Assembly: GCA_009741485.1 (NCBI GenBank)
Contig: CM019227.1
Span: 13,626,669-13,690,668, forward strand
Source: Malurus cyaneus samueli
Lineage: Eukaryota > Chordata > Aves > Passeriformes > Maluridae
Direction: 5' to 3'
DNA: 64,000 nt
Shown here: one piece after another, positions 48,201 to 60,598 of the stretch
Position numbering within the stretch: position 1 is the first letter of the stretch
How the letters are laid out: each line of letters begins with the position of its first letter
The notes under the pieces: model-generated
Seen by the model: only the letters and a program-made list of their open reading frames with translations
The model's database searches: none
What the model was told of the DNA's origin: nothing
Program-made: the position numbers and the translations under genes

Positions 48201-50615
48201 GGCAACCCTGCCATCTTCTAACTCTTCTTTCCTGCACCTTTTAATTGGCTTCTGCAAGACAGCAGCCATGGTAATCTGAGCCTGTCTGCATCCTCCAGCT
48301 GCTCTTACCAGTAGATCTTCCCACACTGCACCTTCAAGAAAAGTTCCCCAAAAAGTTAATTCAGAACATCCGAGAGAGCACATTCACATCTAAATGCTAC
48401 TGGAGGTTGGTGCAGCCTGTGGCTGGGAGATGTTCCATGAATTCAAATATCTGAACTCCCCTCCTGGCTTCACTGCAGCTCCTCATAACCTTGAGTAAGT
48501 CACTTTGCTTTTCTTTTTCTGCTCTGCTGTTTTGTTTTTCAGGTGAAAGATCCCTTGGGAATGGCTGTGTCTCACACAGTGTGCTGAGATAGCAGAGCCC
48601 TAAGCTGTAGGATTGCAGGCTTGACTGGGCAGTGCACCTGATTGACAAAGGGAAGACCTGCAAGGAAATGTTTCCAATCAGGACTTATCAATTAAAATTT
48701 TATTACATGTGCTTTTTGCATAAGAATTATCTTTTTCAGTTGAAAACAGACATAAGGAAAAAATGTCCTGAAGCTCAAGAGATTTGGATTGATTTGTCAT
48801 TACCATCCTCAGGGACATATTGCAAGGTCTGGTTCCTGTGCTGCCTATCATCTTCTGGCTGCTGCACAACCACAGCAGATGGGCTGGACTCCCTTGAGAC
48901 TCACAGCTACCTATCAGGCCCTGATATGCTGTGGAAATTGTTCTTGATCCTCCAGGATACCTCTGCCTCTCGTTTTCTAATGTCTTTAGTGAGAACATCA
49001 TCCCTGCATGCCCCGTTCCTGCGGTGATCCCACAGTGCAGAGTAGCCATCCGTGTCCCACCTCCTGTTTGCAGAGACTTTGCTCGAGGTCAGTGTTCTCT
49101 CTGGCACTTCGTTCCCATCAATGCTCTTTTGTTTACTGCCCAGGAAAAGTGTCTGTGGCAAACCCATGGTATTTCACTAAAATCCAGGGAGCATTAGTCA
49201 GAAAAGGGCACAGTCGTTAAGCAAAATTATTGGAAGTATGTTCATCTCTCCCAAATGCACAATAACATTTTCTTACTGTGACTTACACGTTACAACAGGG
49301 GCTCATGGAGCAGCCTCACACATATTTTAAGGCATATCCTCTTCTAGTTCACTGCAGGTGCCTTCTAAAGCTCCTAAGAGAGAAAGAAATTAGATTTCAA
49401 GGACTCTTTTTGAAGATACCCTGAGTGATCTAAAAGGCATCCTGTGAATTACCATCCTGGCACCAGAAACTGCAGGTTCATGGCATTATGCTCTCCATGA
49501 AAACAAATCAGTTACAGCCTGACCAGAAACAAGCAAAACTGCAGTTCAATGAGGAATCAATGTGTAGGAACAGTCAATATATAAGAACAAAACCCTTATT
49601 CAGACAAGGTCATTCATTTCACACATAGGGCAGAGTGCTTGTGCTTTCAAGGACTTTCCATTGTGTTTCATCTCCAGGAGCCCAGATGGTGACCAGCACT
49701 GCCCCAGCAGTGACTTTGAAGGTGACTGCTCTTTCTTCCTCTTTCTTTCTATGATGATCCCAGGCACCTTTTGAATTTTAGCATAATAATTAGATCTTTT
49801 TCCAAGATATAGCCTAGAAGAGCCTTTATCTACTTCTAAGGAGTGCTTACACAAAACTAAAATAATTAGCACATTACTGGGACTTTAAAAAACCATCAGC
49901 ATTAACCATAAATACACACATAAGCTTTAGAGCTCACCTGCAGAAGGAGGTGGTGAGCTGGTCCCATAGAGATATCCACATATATCCCCAAAACCTGTAC
50001 TATCCTTCAACAAGGGGAGAGCAATAACTGTTTTTGTTTATGTGCTTTGGTTGTTGTTATTATTGCGTTATCTGCGAGTATGGAAAGCAAGCAGGTACAT
50101 TAAACAATTGCCTCTGTGTGGGCCAGTAGAGCAGCAGCTTTGATGAAACCCTGAATTCATGATCTGCAATCACAGCCCTGCAAAAGACTCTTTGATCACA
50201 CACAAGCAAAGGAATAACCATTTCATGTTCTCTGCTGCAGCTGGTAAATGAGGAAAACCCATGCTTACATCCTCAGGGACTTTCTTAACTAAAAACAGAA
50301 AAGCTGCAACAGCAGCATCGCTGCACGGTGTGTGTAATCTGCTTAAGCACTGCATGGGGGGTGCCTGATTCCAAAAAAATACTCTTGACATGACCTACAG
50401 ATAGCTTAAAGACCAGTGCCAGTGTTCTTGAAAGGATTATAAACCGTCGCTGCCTATGGGAAATCTTTTATAACTGTCTGAAGGAGCTTAGGAAAGGATT
50501 AGGAGCAAAGCTGCTGGGAACTGGAGTCAGGAGAAGGTGGGACAGCAAGGAGAGCCCCCAGAGGGACTGGAAGGTGCTGTGGTCACAGTGCACCTGATGC
50601 CTGATCAATCAGGCT

Positions 50616-50619
50616 CACC
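50616..50619. repeat. Target-site duplication CACC, left copy
   Basis: This is CACC immediately outside the LTR end at 50,620, identical to the right copy. Confidence 0.85.
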
Positions 50620-50664
50620 TGAAACAGAGGCCAGACAAAATTTAAGAGAATGAGAATAGACAAC

Positions 50665-50670
50665 TTTAAT
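50665..50670 (-). terminator. LTR poly(A) signal (ATTAAA)
   Basis: ATTAAA on the minus strand, downstream of the TATA box and upstream of the LTR end, fits the retroviral polyadenylation signal in R. Confidence 0.55.
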
Positions 50671-50752
50671 ACAGGCCTATTGGTACATTAGGGCAGACAA
50701 AGCCTCCTCCTGAGGCTGCACCCAAAATGGACCCCGAGTCACGAGATCTTCA

Positions 50753-50762
50753 CCTTTTATAA
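50753..50762 (-). promoter_or_regulatory. LTR TATA box
   Basis: TTATAAAAGG on the minus strand is a strong TATA box placed where a U3 promoter belongs, about 130 bases before the LTR 3' end. It could in principle drive transcription toward lower coordinates. Confidence 0.6.
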
Positions 50763-51024
50763 GTTCTGCCTTATTAACGTATTGTGTCTTAATTCTCCAA
50801 TGATCTTCAGGTGATGATGTCACCCACCCAAACTTGCTCCCCACCAACTCACTCTTGTTTCCATATTTTGGGGCTCTGAGGCAGCGAGGTGTCCTTGGAT
50901 TCAGGCTCAGAGAGGAATTGTTTTGTCTAAAGATGGGAGAATGGGAGTTTTAGTGTTGTACTAGAGAAATACAAGAATACAGACACATGAAAATATAGAA
51001 ACTAAAAATCCTAAGGCATCAACA

Positions 51025-51028
51025 CACC
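51025..51028. repeat. Target-site duplication CACC, right copy
   Basis: This is CACC immediately after the LTR terminus at 51,024. Together with the left copy it fixes the element boundaries to the base. Confidence 0.85.
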
Positions 51029-54000
51029 CTCCAGCAGCTCCCTCCAGTGTGAGCCAGCATCACAACAGGGCAGCTCCTTATCCTCACCCTGCCTTTGCTG
51101 GGTGTGCTGAGGTGACTGATGAGTGCAGCAGAGTTCTGCTCACCCCTCCAGGACACCCCCCTGTCTGGGGCCATCCACCCATGCCAGTCTCAGCTGTGCC
51201 CATGGCACACATAGATTAATCAGTTCAGCAAGAAGGAAAAGGCCCAGCCTTTATTAGGATACAAAAATGTGCACAAGTGACTGGAAAAACCTCACCTCCC
51301 ACTTTGGGGTGCACAGTGTCCTCCCAAATCCCCTCAGAGCACATCTTCTCCCATCCAGCATCAAAAGCACAGCCGAGTTTATGTCCTGCTGATGGCAGCT
51401 GAAGGTATCCAGGGAGAGATCTTCCCTGTGTCTAATTTCAGACTGAAAGGCTGGATTTTCCCAGCACCTTGGAACAAGCCAGAAACCATTATCTCAGTAC
51501 CCCTGCAGTTACACCTGCATGAAATGAGAGCTGCAGGAGCTGGGAGTGAGGTGATTCTATTCCAGGGAAAAGCCTTCAGCAGCTTTTCCACACAGGGATG
51601 CTCTGCACAGAGCATTGACCAGTGGCCACAGAAACTGGAAACTCTATTTCTGCTTTACAGCATAGAAGAGATCAGTATTGTTAGTCTGAACTATTAAAAT
51701 AAGTAAAGCCCTAACTTGTTGAATTAACATGAAGCAATCAAAGTTAGAGTTCTCTGTGAAAAGGTATTGAGGCACAGCTTGAGCTCCTAGCAAGAATATG
51801 ATGGAGTGAAGCCATATGACCTTTCTGGGAGGGAAAACAAAGCATGGGGTGTCTTCCCAGAGTGTGTAAAAGATGTTTTCCTCAGGTTCCAGAGATAAAT
51901 ACAATACATAGGATTGTGGCTTCTGGATAGATGAAGCCTTAGTACCTATATTCTTGGGGAATAAAGGTTTTGCTATAGTCTAGACTTTAAAAAACCATTC
52001 TGCTTAAGATTCTCAAAATTCCAGTTGAATTTCAGACACTTGAAAAGTTGAGTAAAATTATATTGGTGCACTTTGAGGCTGAGAACAAAGGCTCAGTTAC
52101 AAAGAGAAATGCTGCACCAAAATTGGCTTGATGTCTTTTCTTGTAAAGCTGTAATAAACAGTACACTATTAATATATTTTACACTATTGAGAGCCATAGA
52201 GAAAAACTGTGCTGGGCTGATAGAAAATACTCAGAGTTCTATAAAGGCAAAGCAATAAACATCATCACTTATTCTACAGAAATACATAGGCATTCCAAAT
52301 ATGAGAGCCATGAATATCTGTAACCAGCTTCCTTATTCTTTTCTACTTTTTAAGGTAAAACAATGACAAAAGATGGTTCTTTACTTGCAGCATTCCTAAA
52401 AAGTGCATTCACATTTCTCCAAAGAAGGTGGGTGGGGAATGGGAAGGAGACAAAGAGACGCAGAGGGGGAAAGTCTTCACATTGTTCTTATGACATTCTT
52501 GAACTGCTCGTGCCTGAGACAGAAAGAGCAGCTCTGGCTCACTCTGCTGACCCCAGGTACAGCCTCAGCAAGGTGTTCCAGCCCTGCAAACCCTGATTTA
52601 GCTGTTCCCAAACCCAATTCCCCTCCCACAGCCACAGGCAGCAATAGTCCCTCAGTCACACTGCACTTCTTGGCTACACACCTGGCTGCCTCCAGAAGGG
52701 AGGAGCAGATCAGTCACCTGCATGCTCACACTTGAAAAAAGGGACACAAATTTCCATTTCAGCCCTAAAGAGACAACTTTTTTCCTTGAGGTACTGAATG
52801 CTTCAGTGGCTTCACTTGAAATCCTGAGCATTCAGCAGCATTCCTTCTTCCCAGGGTCATGCAAAGTGTATCTTTCCAAATCACTCAGTGCATCTGTAAT
52901 CAAACTGTATCTTGGCTGTAGTCCTCAGGTTTATATCTTACTGTCTGTCACTTCCTTCACAGGTTTAGAGGAGGTCAGAGCCCCCTGTCCTTCACATCCT
53001 CTCTCACTGAAAACACATCTAGTTAAAGCCAAAAGACAACTGATGGAGCTTCTTCACGCATGACTAGAAGATTTAAGGTAATTTCCACAGCAGAATGTTT
53101 TCCGTGGTGTTTTTTCAGCTGCCAAGTGGTTACTCATGCAAATTAGCTGTCTCACAAATAAAAGCACTTCAAGGGATACACTCAGTACCCCTCCAGATCA
53201 TTGTATGAGAAATTGTTATGATATCTCTGATTTAATTCAGTTCTTACTGTGAAAGCTATTAGGTTAATCAAAATATGAGAGAGCCCACCATCTATTTTTA
53301 ATTAATAAATTACAAGTTATTGTGTAACCAGTAAGATTTCATCAAGGTTAAAATTAAGTGCTCATCCCCTGATCCATGAACACAATTCTCAGCTGAAGAT
53401 CATGCAACAATGCCAGATGATGAAGAATGTTATTCCAAGCACAAATGTGACTGTTCCTGCAGCACTGAAATGAGATGGCCTTGAGCTCACACAAAAGCTT
53501 TCAAACAGTAAGGCTGCATTGTTTCAGAAAGCATTTCAAAGTGTGTTTAAAATTCAGCACCTATTTCAGCCCTATTAAACAGAATGTCTTTTAAACATAT
53601 CCATAAATCTAAATACAGACATCAATTGTTCCCTGACTGGAGGATTTAATTAAACATTTATTTTTCTGTCAGGGGTCTGAGCACCCAAGCAAAGCAGCAG
53701 CACAAGCAGTAGCACCCAGAGCCCCCACGGTGCTTTTTGGCCGTATCCAGGTCCAGCCCAGAGTTTTGCACAATCCTGGAAATGCCTCCTCAGAAGATTA
53801 TTTTGTTTACATCAGTCTCCTCATCTCATCACCCTGAAGAGAGCTGCTACCTCCTGTAAAGTGAATGACACATCTGTAGGCTGGAGACTGATGTTTATAT
53901 TACCTTCAGTGACTCACAGGAAAAATTAAACCTTCTGTCTCACAACGGCTTCGTCTCTTTGACTCACAATGTCAAGGCAGGCTCTGCATCAGCCATTCAC

Positions 54001-56295
54001 TGCAGGTACTCCTCAGGTTCAAGGATGGCTCTGTGGAGCTCTGAAGTGACTCTATTTCTTTAGAGAAAACCTCTAGTTAAAGAAAGTTAAAGAAAAGCTT
54101 AGGATTACTCACAGTGAGAGGCTGGGGATATGAGCTTCACACAGAGCAGCAGGGCAGCAGGCAGAACTGTCTGTGGGATGACCAGTTTTGCTGAATAACT
54201 GGATCTTGACTCCACTTTAGATAATCAAAATACTCGTTCAGTATGAGGACTGAACTCTGACACCTGTAATGTGACAAAGCACCCTTTTGGTGCCTCTTTA
54301 CAACACTAGTTTGTTGGGTTGTACAGCTCCCTGAACCCAGCAGAGCAAATTCTCCAGCACAGAATGTGTTACTGTAAAAATCAGCGTTAAAAAAAAAATT
54401 CCCATTCGCTACAGAAGGTGCTCACACATGCTAAGTACATTTATAAGTTGTGCTGAAAGAAAGAAAAAATCTTGCATTTAAAAAAAAAAAAATTTAAATT
54501 GAGATTGAAAAATTCAAATTGTTTTGAAAACCAAATCACGTTCTGATCCTGGAGGATGTTTAAAAATTAAAGCCAATAGATAAATATTGTAGTCGATTTC
54601 AGTCATGGACTAAAATCTCTCTGATGTCTGGGGGAACTTAAAACTCACCAACTCTTTTGGAACTAACACTGATATTCTTCCCCCAGGTTCAAAGAAACTG
54701 GAGAACGATCCAAATTCTGTATTCAAATCAGCCCGTGAGGATTAGGCAAAGGTAGCTATTATCTCTGCAAAGCATGTGCATAACAATGAACATTTAAAGA
54801 GAAAATCTTCCATTTCAGTAAAATTTTATGAGAACATGAAAAACAGTAAAACCTTTATCTCAGACACCTTATGCAACATCCTCCTCCTAGCAGCACTTTT
54901 CTCTCTGATTGGTTTTACAATATTCTTATTCAAGAAACCATTCTTTTCCAAATGCAAAATTTGCAGGGGTACATTCTCATTTCACTGTGTTTTAAAAAAA
55001 CAATCATTCTGTTTGAGAGATGTCAATGCTTTTTGTGATGCTTGAAGTGTAGATAAGGTAACATACAGCATGTTTTATTGGCTCGGTTTTAAAAGTCTTG
55101 AAAATCAACAATTCTCACTGATTACAGCTTGGTTTGGGAAAATGTCATTTTTATTTAAGGCAATAGCAAATTCTCCAGCTACTTTGCAGTGTAATATTGG
55201 GATTTAGATCTGACAGTGGCTGTGGGTTATTATTATTAGGAAGCCATTTGGACAATATTGATTATTCTTAAGCTAAATCCAAACAAGTGCCAAGAACCAC
55301 TCCAACTAATTTGTAAATATAAACAAAACCACACTGCCACAGCTCCCAAGAGCTCCTGTGGCATTTCCCAGGACTGTATCCATTCTTGCTTCCATTTCTC
55401 AGCATGGGAAAAGTATTCTGTCTCCTGTGACTGCAAAGGTAACCTTGAAAATGCCCCATATCAGAGCAATGAATGGGTTTAAACACAGAAAACAGCTTTT
55501 CTTTCTAAATTTGGATTTTTTTAAGTCAGTCCCATAATTCCAGTATCTTACCTAAAACAGGTCAAAATTTTTAAAGCAAAACTTTCTTTCCAATCAGACC
55601 AGTTTTATCAGCATTAAGGGTTCTTGTATCGCACTTGACATTTTCCGTATTACCATTCTGAAAAAAATCACAGCATCAATTCAGAAAATAATATTACTGA
55701 AACACAATCAAATTTCCTTTAATTTAAAATGAAGTAGGAATTTTCAAAGAGTTACCCTGTGGCACAAAGTCAGGTTCACACTTCTTAGTTCATCCCCCAC
55801 CAACGCCAGTGTGCAAACACCTCCCCACCAGTCCTGAAGACCAGAGCAGCAGCGAGTCCTCTCGTGCTCACCTGCACTTACCAGCTCCTTCTGTGCTGAC
55901 AGAACGGCCAGCTCTGCAAACCCTCTGTGAAAAATTGTATTAAATTATGGACACAAGAGAAAACCTTAGTTTCTTCTCTGTTAGAACTTATCCTGTTCCT
56001 TCTTTACATTGATTTTTCCATTTTCCCTAGGAAAAGCAATAAATCTTTGCTGCCCGACAGCATGTAGAGCAAATAATTACCCATTTGATCTTCTCTGCTA
56101 TGGACCTGCTTGTTGGAGTACCTTTGAAGAATGTTTATTTTCCTGCGAATATAAATATACTTGAGATTATGTTTTTTCTGCAAATCTTTCTGCTGGGAGG
56201 TCAAAGTGCTGCCATTTCCTCATTTCCTGGATTCCCTATCACATACTCCAGCAGGACAGACTAACATTGGCCAAATCCTACTGTTGGTAATTAAA

Positions 56296-56318
56296 GGGAT
56301 GGGATGGGTCTGGGTGGG
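56296..56318 (+). other. Canonical G-quadruplex motif
   Basis: Five GGG runs at 56,296, 56,301, 56,306, 56,312 and 56,316 are separated by loops of 2, 2, 3 and 1 bases. That satisfies the strict four-run rule with one run to spare, in an otherwise AT-rich neighbourhood. No gene start or CpG island is adjacent. Confidence 0.85.
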
Positions 56319-57076
56319 TTTGATTGCTTTGAAGCAGATTTCCCCACCAGCTATTGAATTCAAGATTCAGGTTTTTAATCTTCTCCTGGCCTTTTTTGGT
56401 TTTCCTAAAGAAAAAGAGAATATTCCTAAACTGTGCTTCCCTTTCCTACAGCAGGGGATTGCTCCTTTTTTTTTTACGAATTTGGTGTTAAGTTCAAAGT
56501 TAAATTGCAATGGAAATGGTATCTGCAGGAGCTTGCTCTGATCTGGACACTCCTGCTGCCAGCCCTAAAGATTCTCCACAGGATTTACTGAAGGTTGATA
56601 AATGTTAGTCCTCTCAAGACAAGATGTGCAGGAGTTCTGCAAGGAAACTGTGGAAATTGATTTCCCGCTTTACAAAAAAGATTAATTACAGAGCCTTGGG
56701 AACATGTTTGTTATTTACTACATGCAATAAAGAGCCCACCTTTGACTCAGACAGCAGTTTAGCACAAGGATTAAGTTCTTATCATTCCAGCTCAGCAGCT
56801 GAATAAGCTTTGATGTGGAGAGAACACGGGGGTGATTCCACCTGCTGGCAGTGAGCTGCTGGAGGAAGGAGGTGTCCCCAGCACCCACCCTGCCCACTGC
56901 TGCTGTGAAATGGGCACCAGGGGATGCAGCCAGCCCGAGGGATGGAGCCAGCTGAGGGCACAGCTTGTATGAGTTACATGGGCACAAATGATCATTCCTG
57001 ATGCCAACACTGCCTTGGCTTTCACCAGAGCTTGTGGAGCTGGCGGGTACCACTGCAGCTCTCCCAAAGGCAGCCA

Positions 57077-57178
57077 GAGCCCTCTGACACACCCCTGCAG
57101 GCTCCAGGGACCAGGTTTTGGGCCATTTGAGCCCTCTGACACACACCTGCAGGCTCCAGGGACCAGGTTTTGGGCCAG
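57077..57178. repeat. Tandem duplication, 2 x 52 bp
   Basis: A unit starting GAGCCCTCTGACACAC and running to GGTTTTGGGCCA plus three bases occupies 57,077-57,128 and repeats from 57,129. Over the first 49 bases the copies differ at one position (C versus A), so the duplication is recent. Confidence 0.95.
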
Positions 57179-57973
57179 CTGAGCACGCTGGTGGGGTGTT
57201 CTTGAATCCTTCACCCAACTGCTCTTCCTTTTCTCCCTGCTTTGTGCACACATCACCTCACAGCATGGCTGAGTTTCACGGGCAGAAAACTTGTTTGCCT
57301 TTGTTTTTTTTCTCACAACAATCTTTATGAGCTGTTGAATGCAACACTTCCCTCTGAGGCTGTGTTGACACCCATGCACAGGAGCCCTGAGGGCAGAGAG
57401 ACCTCACCAGCCATGGGCTGTCTGTGCTCTGGGGAGGGAAGAGTGAAAGTCCTGCTGGCATTTCACAGCACTGTGGGCAGCTGATGTTTCTATCCTTGGA
57501 AAGGTCAAATGCCACGTAACAGGAGCGTTGGGAAGAGTTCTGCAGAGCTCTGTGCTGACACCACGCACCAGCTCTGCTGGCTGTAGTAACCACAGCAAGT
57601 TTAGTCCTTCTTGCCTTGCCATGGCAAGGATGAAACCCCACACCAACAAAATCAACTCAGTCCTTTGACAAAGGCAATAACCACAAGAGAAGAATGGGAA
57701 GGAAAAACAAACGGAGCTTATGCCATTTGTGACACACTGACAAGAATGCAAGATGGCAAGAGGTCCTATTTTTAAAGGCCATCACCCTGCTGCTGTCGAA
57801 CCGTGCTCATGTCAGCAGCACCCCACAGCAGCTCCCTGGATCCGCTGGCTCTCCCATGGCACAAAGCTGCCTCCACAATATGCCCTGGGAACGAGAAGCT
57901 GGGCTCCCACCTCAAATCACCACAACATGCTTCTGTTTTAAGGTCTCTCTCAGGGAAACTAAAGTCTGTGGGT

Positions 57974-58004
57974 AAAACAAACAAACAAACAAAAAAAAAA
58001 AAAA
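57974..58004. repeat. (AAAC)n followed by poly(A)
   Basis: About four AAAC units run from 57,974 and continue as an A15 run to 58,004. This is a simple microsatellite and probably length-polymorphic. Confidence 0.9.
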
Positions 58005-60562
58005 TCCCATTTATTTTATATCTGTGTGCTTAAATTTAGCCATGACTGATTCTCCAAAAGAACTCCAGGTCTGCACAGGATAGGAAGAGAAGGCAGAACC
58101 AAGATGACAACAAATAGCCATGGCTTAAATAGGACTTAGACACTCACAATAACATAGAAAGATTCAAAGAAGCTTTTGGAAAAGTAGCTTCATGGTCTTA
58201 CATTGGAAATGAGCACTTATAGGGAATCTAGCATTCTCTTAGGCTCTCCAGGTTAAGAATATATTCTTAAGACTTCAGATTAATGAGACCTAGTGCACTG
58301 ACTTAGAGCAGAAAAAAATCTTTTTTAATTACTCAAAAGAAAAACCCAATAATTAATAGCCACCAGAAATAATAAATCAGCCAGAGTAATCTCATTTTCA
58401 TTACCCTTATTAGCTCAAGAGATCAAACCCAATTTCATTCTTCCAGAAATAAATACACTATTATTTTTAGCTCATTTCCCAAGACTGTGCAGTCACCGTG
58501 CTTGGGCTGCCTGCCTGTTTGTCCACTCTGGTATGTTTGGAGCCTGCTGGCCAGCTTCAACTTGAATTAATGACAACATAGTAGCCTCAGAGATGTTGTT
58601 GTCAGACCTGTTCTTTGGCCAATCTCTGGCCAGAAAGGACTCAAACAAATCTGTTTGTGATTTCATATAGGGTAACTTATTATCATTCTATATTCATTTG
58701 TCCTCAAAAAATCAGATTAGTTTAATACTAAAAATATTCGATTACATGTGTGCCAACAAAATATGTCAGAAAATGTACTGAAACTATCCCAAAACTCCCT
58801 CAAACTGGAGGGACAACCCTTATCAAGGTGATGAGCAGGTTGCGTTCTATGAAGGAAATCCTAACCAGTTGCTTACAACATATTTCATGTTATTACTAAA
58901 GTACTTACTGAATGGATATGATGCAATATCTCCTTCTGTTTACAATATTCTCCTAAGACCAAAATAGATTATGACTTAAAAATAACATGCACCACAGTGG
59001 AAGTCAATGCAATATTCTCTGACCAAGACCCAATTAACAAGTCATGAGGTGCCACACTTCTATTTTTAGAAACAGATTATGTTTTTCCTGGGCATTGCCA
59101 ATGACTGCTTCATATACCAATTTTGTGACATGACCAAGCACTCACTAAACTTGTGACAGTTTTCATGGCAAATACTGCAAAGTTAATGACCAGCATTGCC
59201 CTGAGGCTGGGCTGGACACCAAGGTGTGCCTTTGGTAAACACCAAACCTCTCCCAGGTGATTCTTTAGCTGAAGAAAAACACAAAAGAGGGATGAGAAAG
59301 GGAATCACAGTCACAGGAGCCAGCTATTCCTCCAGTCCCATCCATGTCCTCCTTGATCTGGGCAGGACTGTGCTGGGGACAGTGTCTGGCTGGATTTCCT
59401 CTGCCTTGGCTCACCACCAGGGAATGGAAAAACCACTGGGAACATGTTGAGAAACTGCAAGAACAAAGAAGAAAATCAGTATTTACAAACTCACAGGGAA
59501 ACTCTTCATGAGGAAGGACCTGTTACATTTCTACTCAAAGCCTGCTGCACTACACAATGTCATTTTGTGTCTGCTTTTTTTTCTTCATTAATTGTGCTGT
59601 TGACCATTAGCACATCCTGCTTTCTGCAGCAATTACAGCAGACAAGAGAGATGAGCCTGAAACAGCAATGGATGAAAGTAACACTTGACCTGCAGCTCCA
59701 AATCAATACTCTGTAGTGTGGGCTTATCTTGAGCAAACCAAAAGGAATCAGTGAGAAACCAAGTGCAGCAGAGAGTGGAATGCAGGTTGGTAAGCATGGG
59801 AGAGGAGGCTCTGGGAGTGATTTGAGGAGCATATGGCAAGTTAGGGTGCAGATGGTGAATTCTTGCTGAATGCACTGGACAGTGTAAACCCAGAGTGTGG
59901 TGCTCAGGTCAGACCCAGAATGATCAATCCCACAACAGTTTAAATGCTAAGGGAATCACCTGGCCAGCATGACATTTCACATGGTGCCAGCTCACCTTCA
60001 GTCACCTTCAAACACATGACAAAAAGTGAGCAATAAATTCCAGGATGCTGTCATAACATCCTGCAAGGCACCACAGCCCTGAGCAGCCCCAGCTCTGTCA
60101 GTGTCACACACTGCTCCAGAGAGCCCTACCACCTGGAGAAAATTCCTTATTCCTTCCTTTTCTTATTTGCCTGTATAAAAGCAACAAACTTTTGCAAGCC
60201 AGCCAAACTTCAGTCTGGCCCAGTGAAACTTCTCTAGACTTCTGCTCATCATGGGAGAGATTTCGATTGCATCCTCACCAGCAAAACCTTGGAACAATTT
60301 CAGTGTAGCAGCACTGTTGTAAATGCTTGAGAGCACAGCAGAGCTCAGAGTGGGGCCTGTCTCACAAAGAAGCTTCCCACATCACCCATGGATGGCATCT
60401 TAACAGGCATCTCCTGAAGTCTGTGACCATGGGCACACTGCCACTGTCCCCTCAGAGCAGAGTGCCTCATTCTGTCTGTTCCCATTCCCCAGAAATGCAG
60501 GAATTCCTCCGATCACAGGCAACAGCCCTACGTGGCAAAGTGGGAAGGGAACAGGGAGGGTA

Positions 60563-60598
60563 CAAATTAAACTCAAGTTTAATTTGCTTCAGCAAATT
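60563..60598. other. 24 bp near-perfect palindrome overlapping a second hairpin
   Basis: The arms CAAATTAAACT (60,563-60,573) and AGTTTAATTTG (60,576-60,586) are exact reverse complements separated by only two bases (CA). The right arm overlaps another perfect inverted repeat, AATTTGC (60,581-60,587) with GCAAATT (60,592-60,598) around TTCA. The two hairpins share bases and cannot form together. It may be a paired binding site or chance AT-rich symmetry. Confidence 0.8.

Larger units (their letters stand above)
34904..50615. other. Unique noncoding sequence
   Basis: No supportable gene across about 15.7 kb. Small features are a 2 x 20 bp duplication at 40,428, a 2 x 18 bp duplication at 41,211, and a possible ancient SINE relic near 45,165. 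AT-rich microsatellite-like sequence is seen at 37,679-37,715. Open frames such as 35,545-35,916 (minus, 123 codons) and 42,535-43,017 (minus, 160 codons) have no recognisable domain and are of chance length for this much DNA. Confidence 0.6.
50620..51024 (-). mobile_element. Solo endogenous-retrovirus LTR (minus strand)
   Basis: This is a 405 bp element with canonical retroviral ends. The minus strand begins TGTTGATGCC (at 51,024) and finishes CTGTTTCA (at 50,620). It is flanked on both sides by the identical 4 bp CACC (50,616-50,619 and 51,025-51,028), a target-site duplication. Inside, the minus strand has a TTATAAAAGG TATA box (50,753-50,762) and an ATTAAA poly(A) signal (50,665-50,670) about 83 bases further on, giving a normal U3-R-U5 order. 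No internal viral sequence is present, so the provirus was lost by LTR-LTR recombination. The intact ends and duplication suggest a fairly recent insertion. A 4 bp duplication is usual for ERV1-type elements; the exact family is not identified. Confidence 0.9.
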
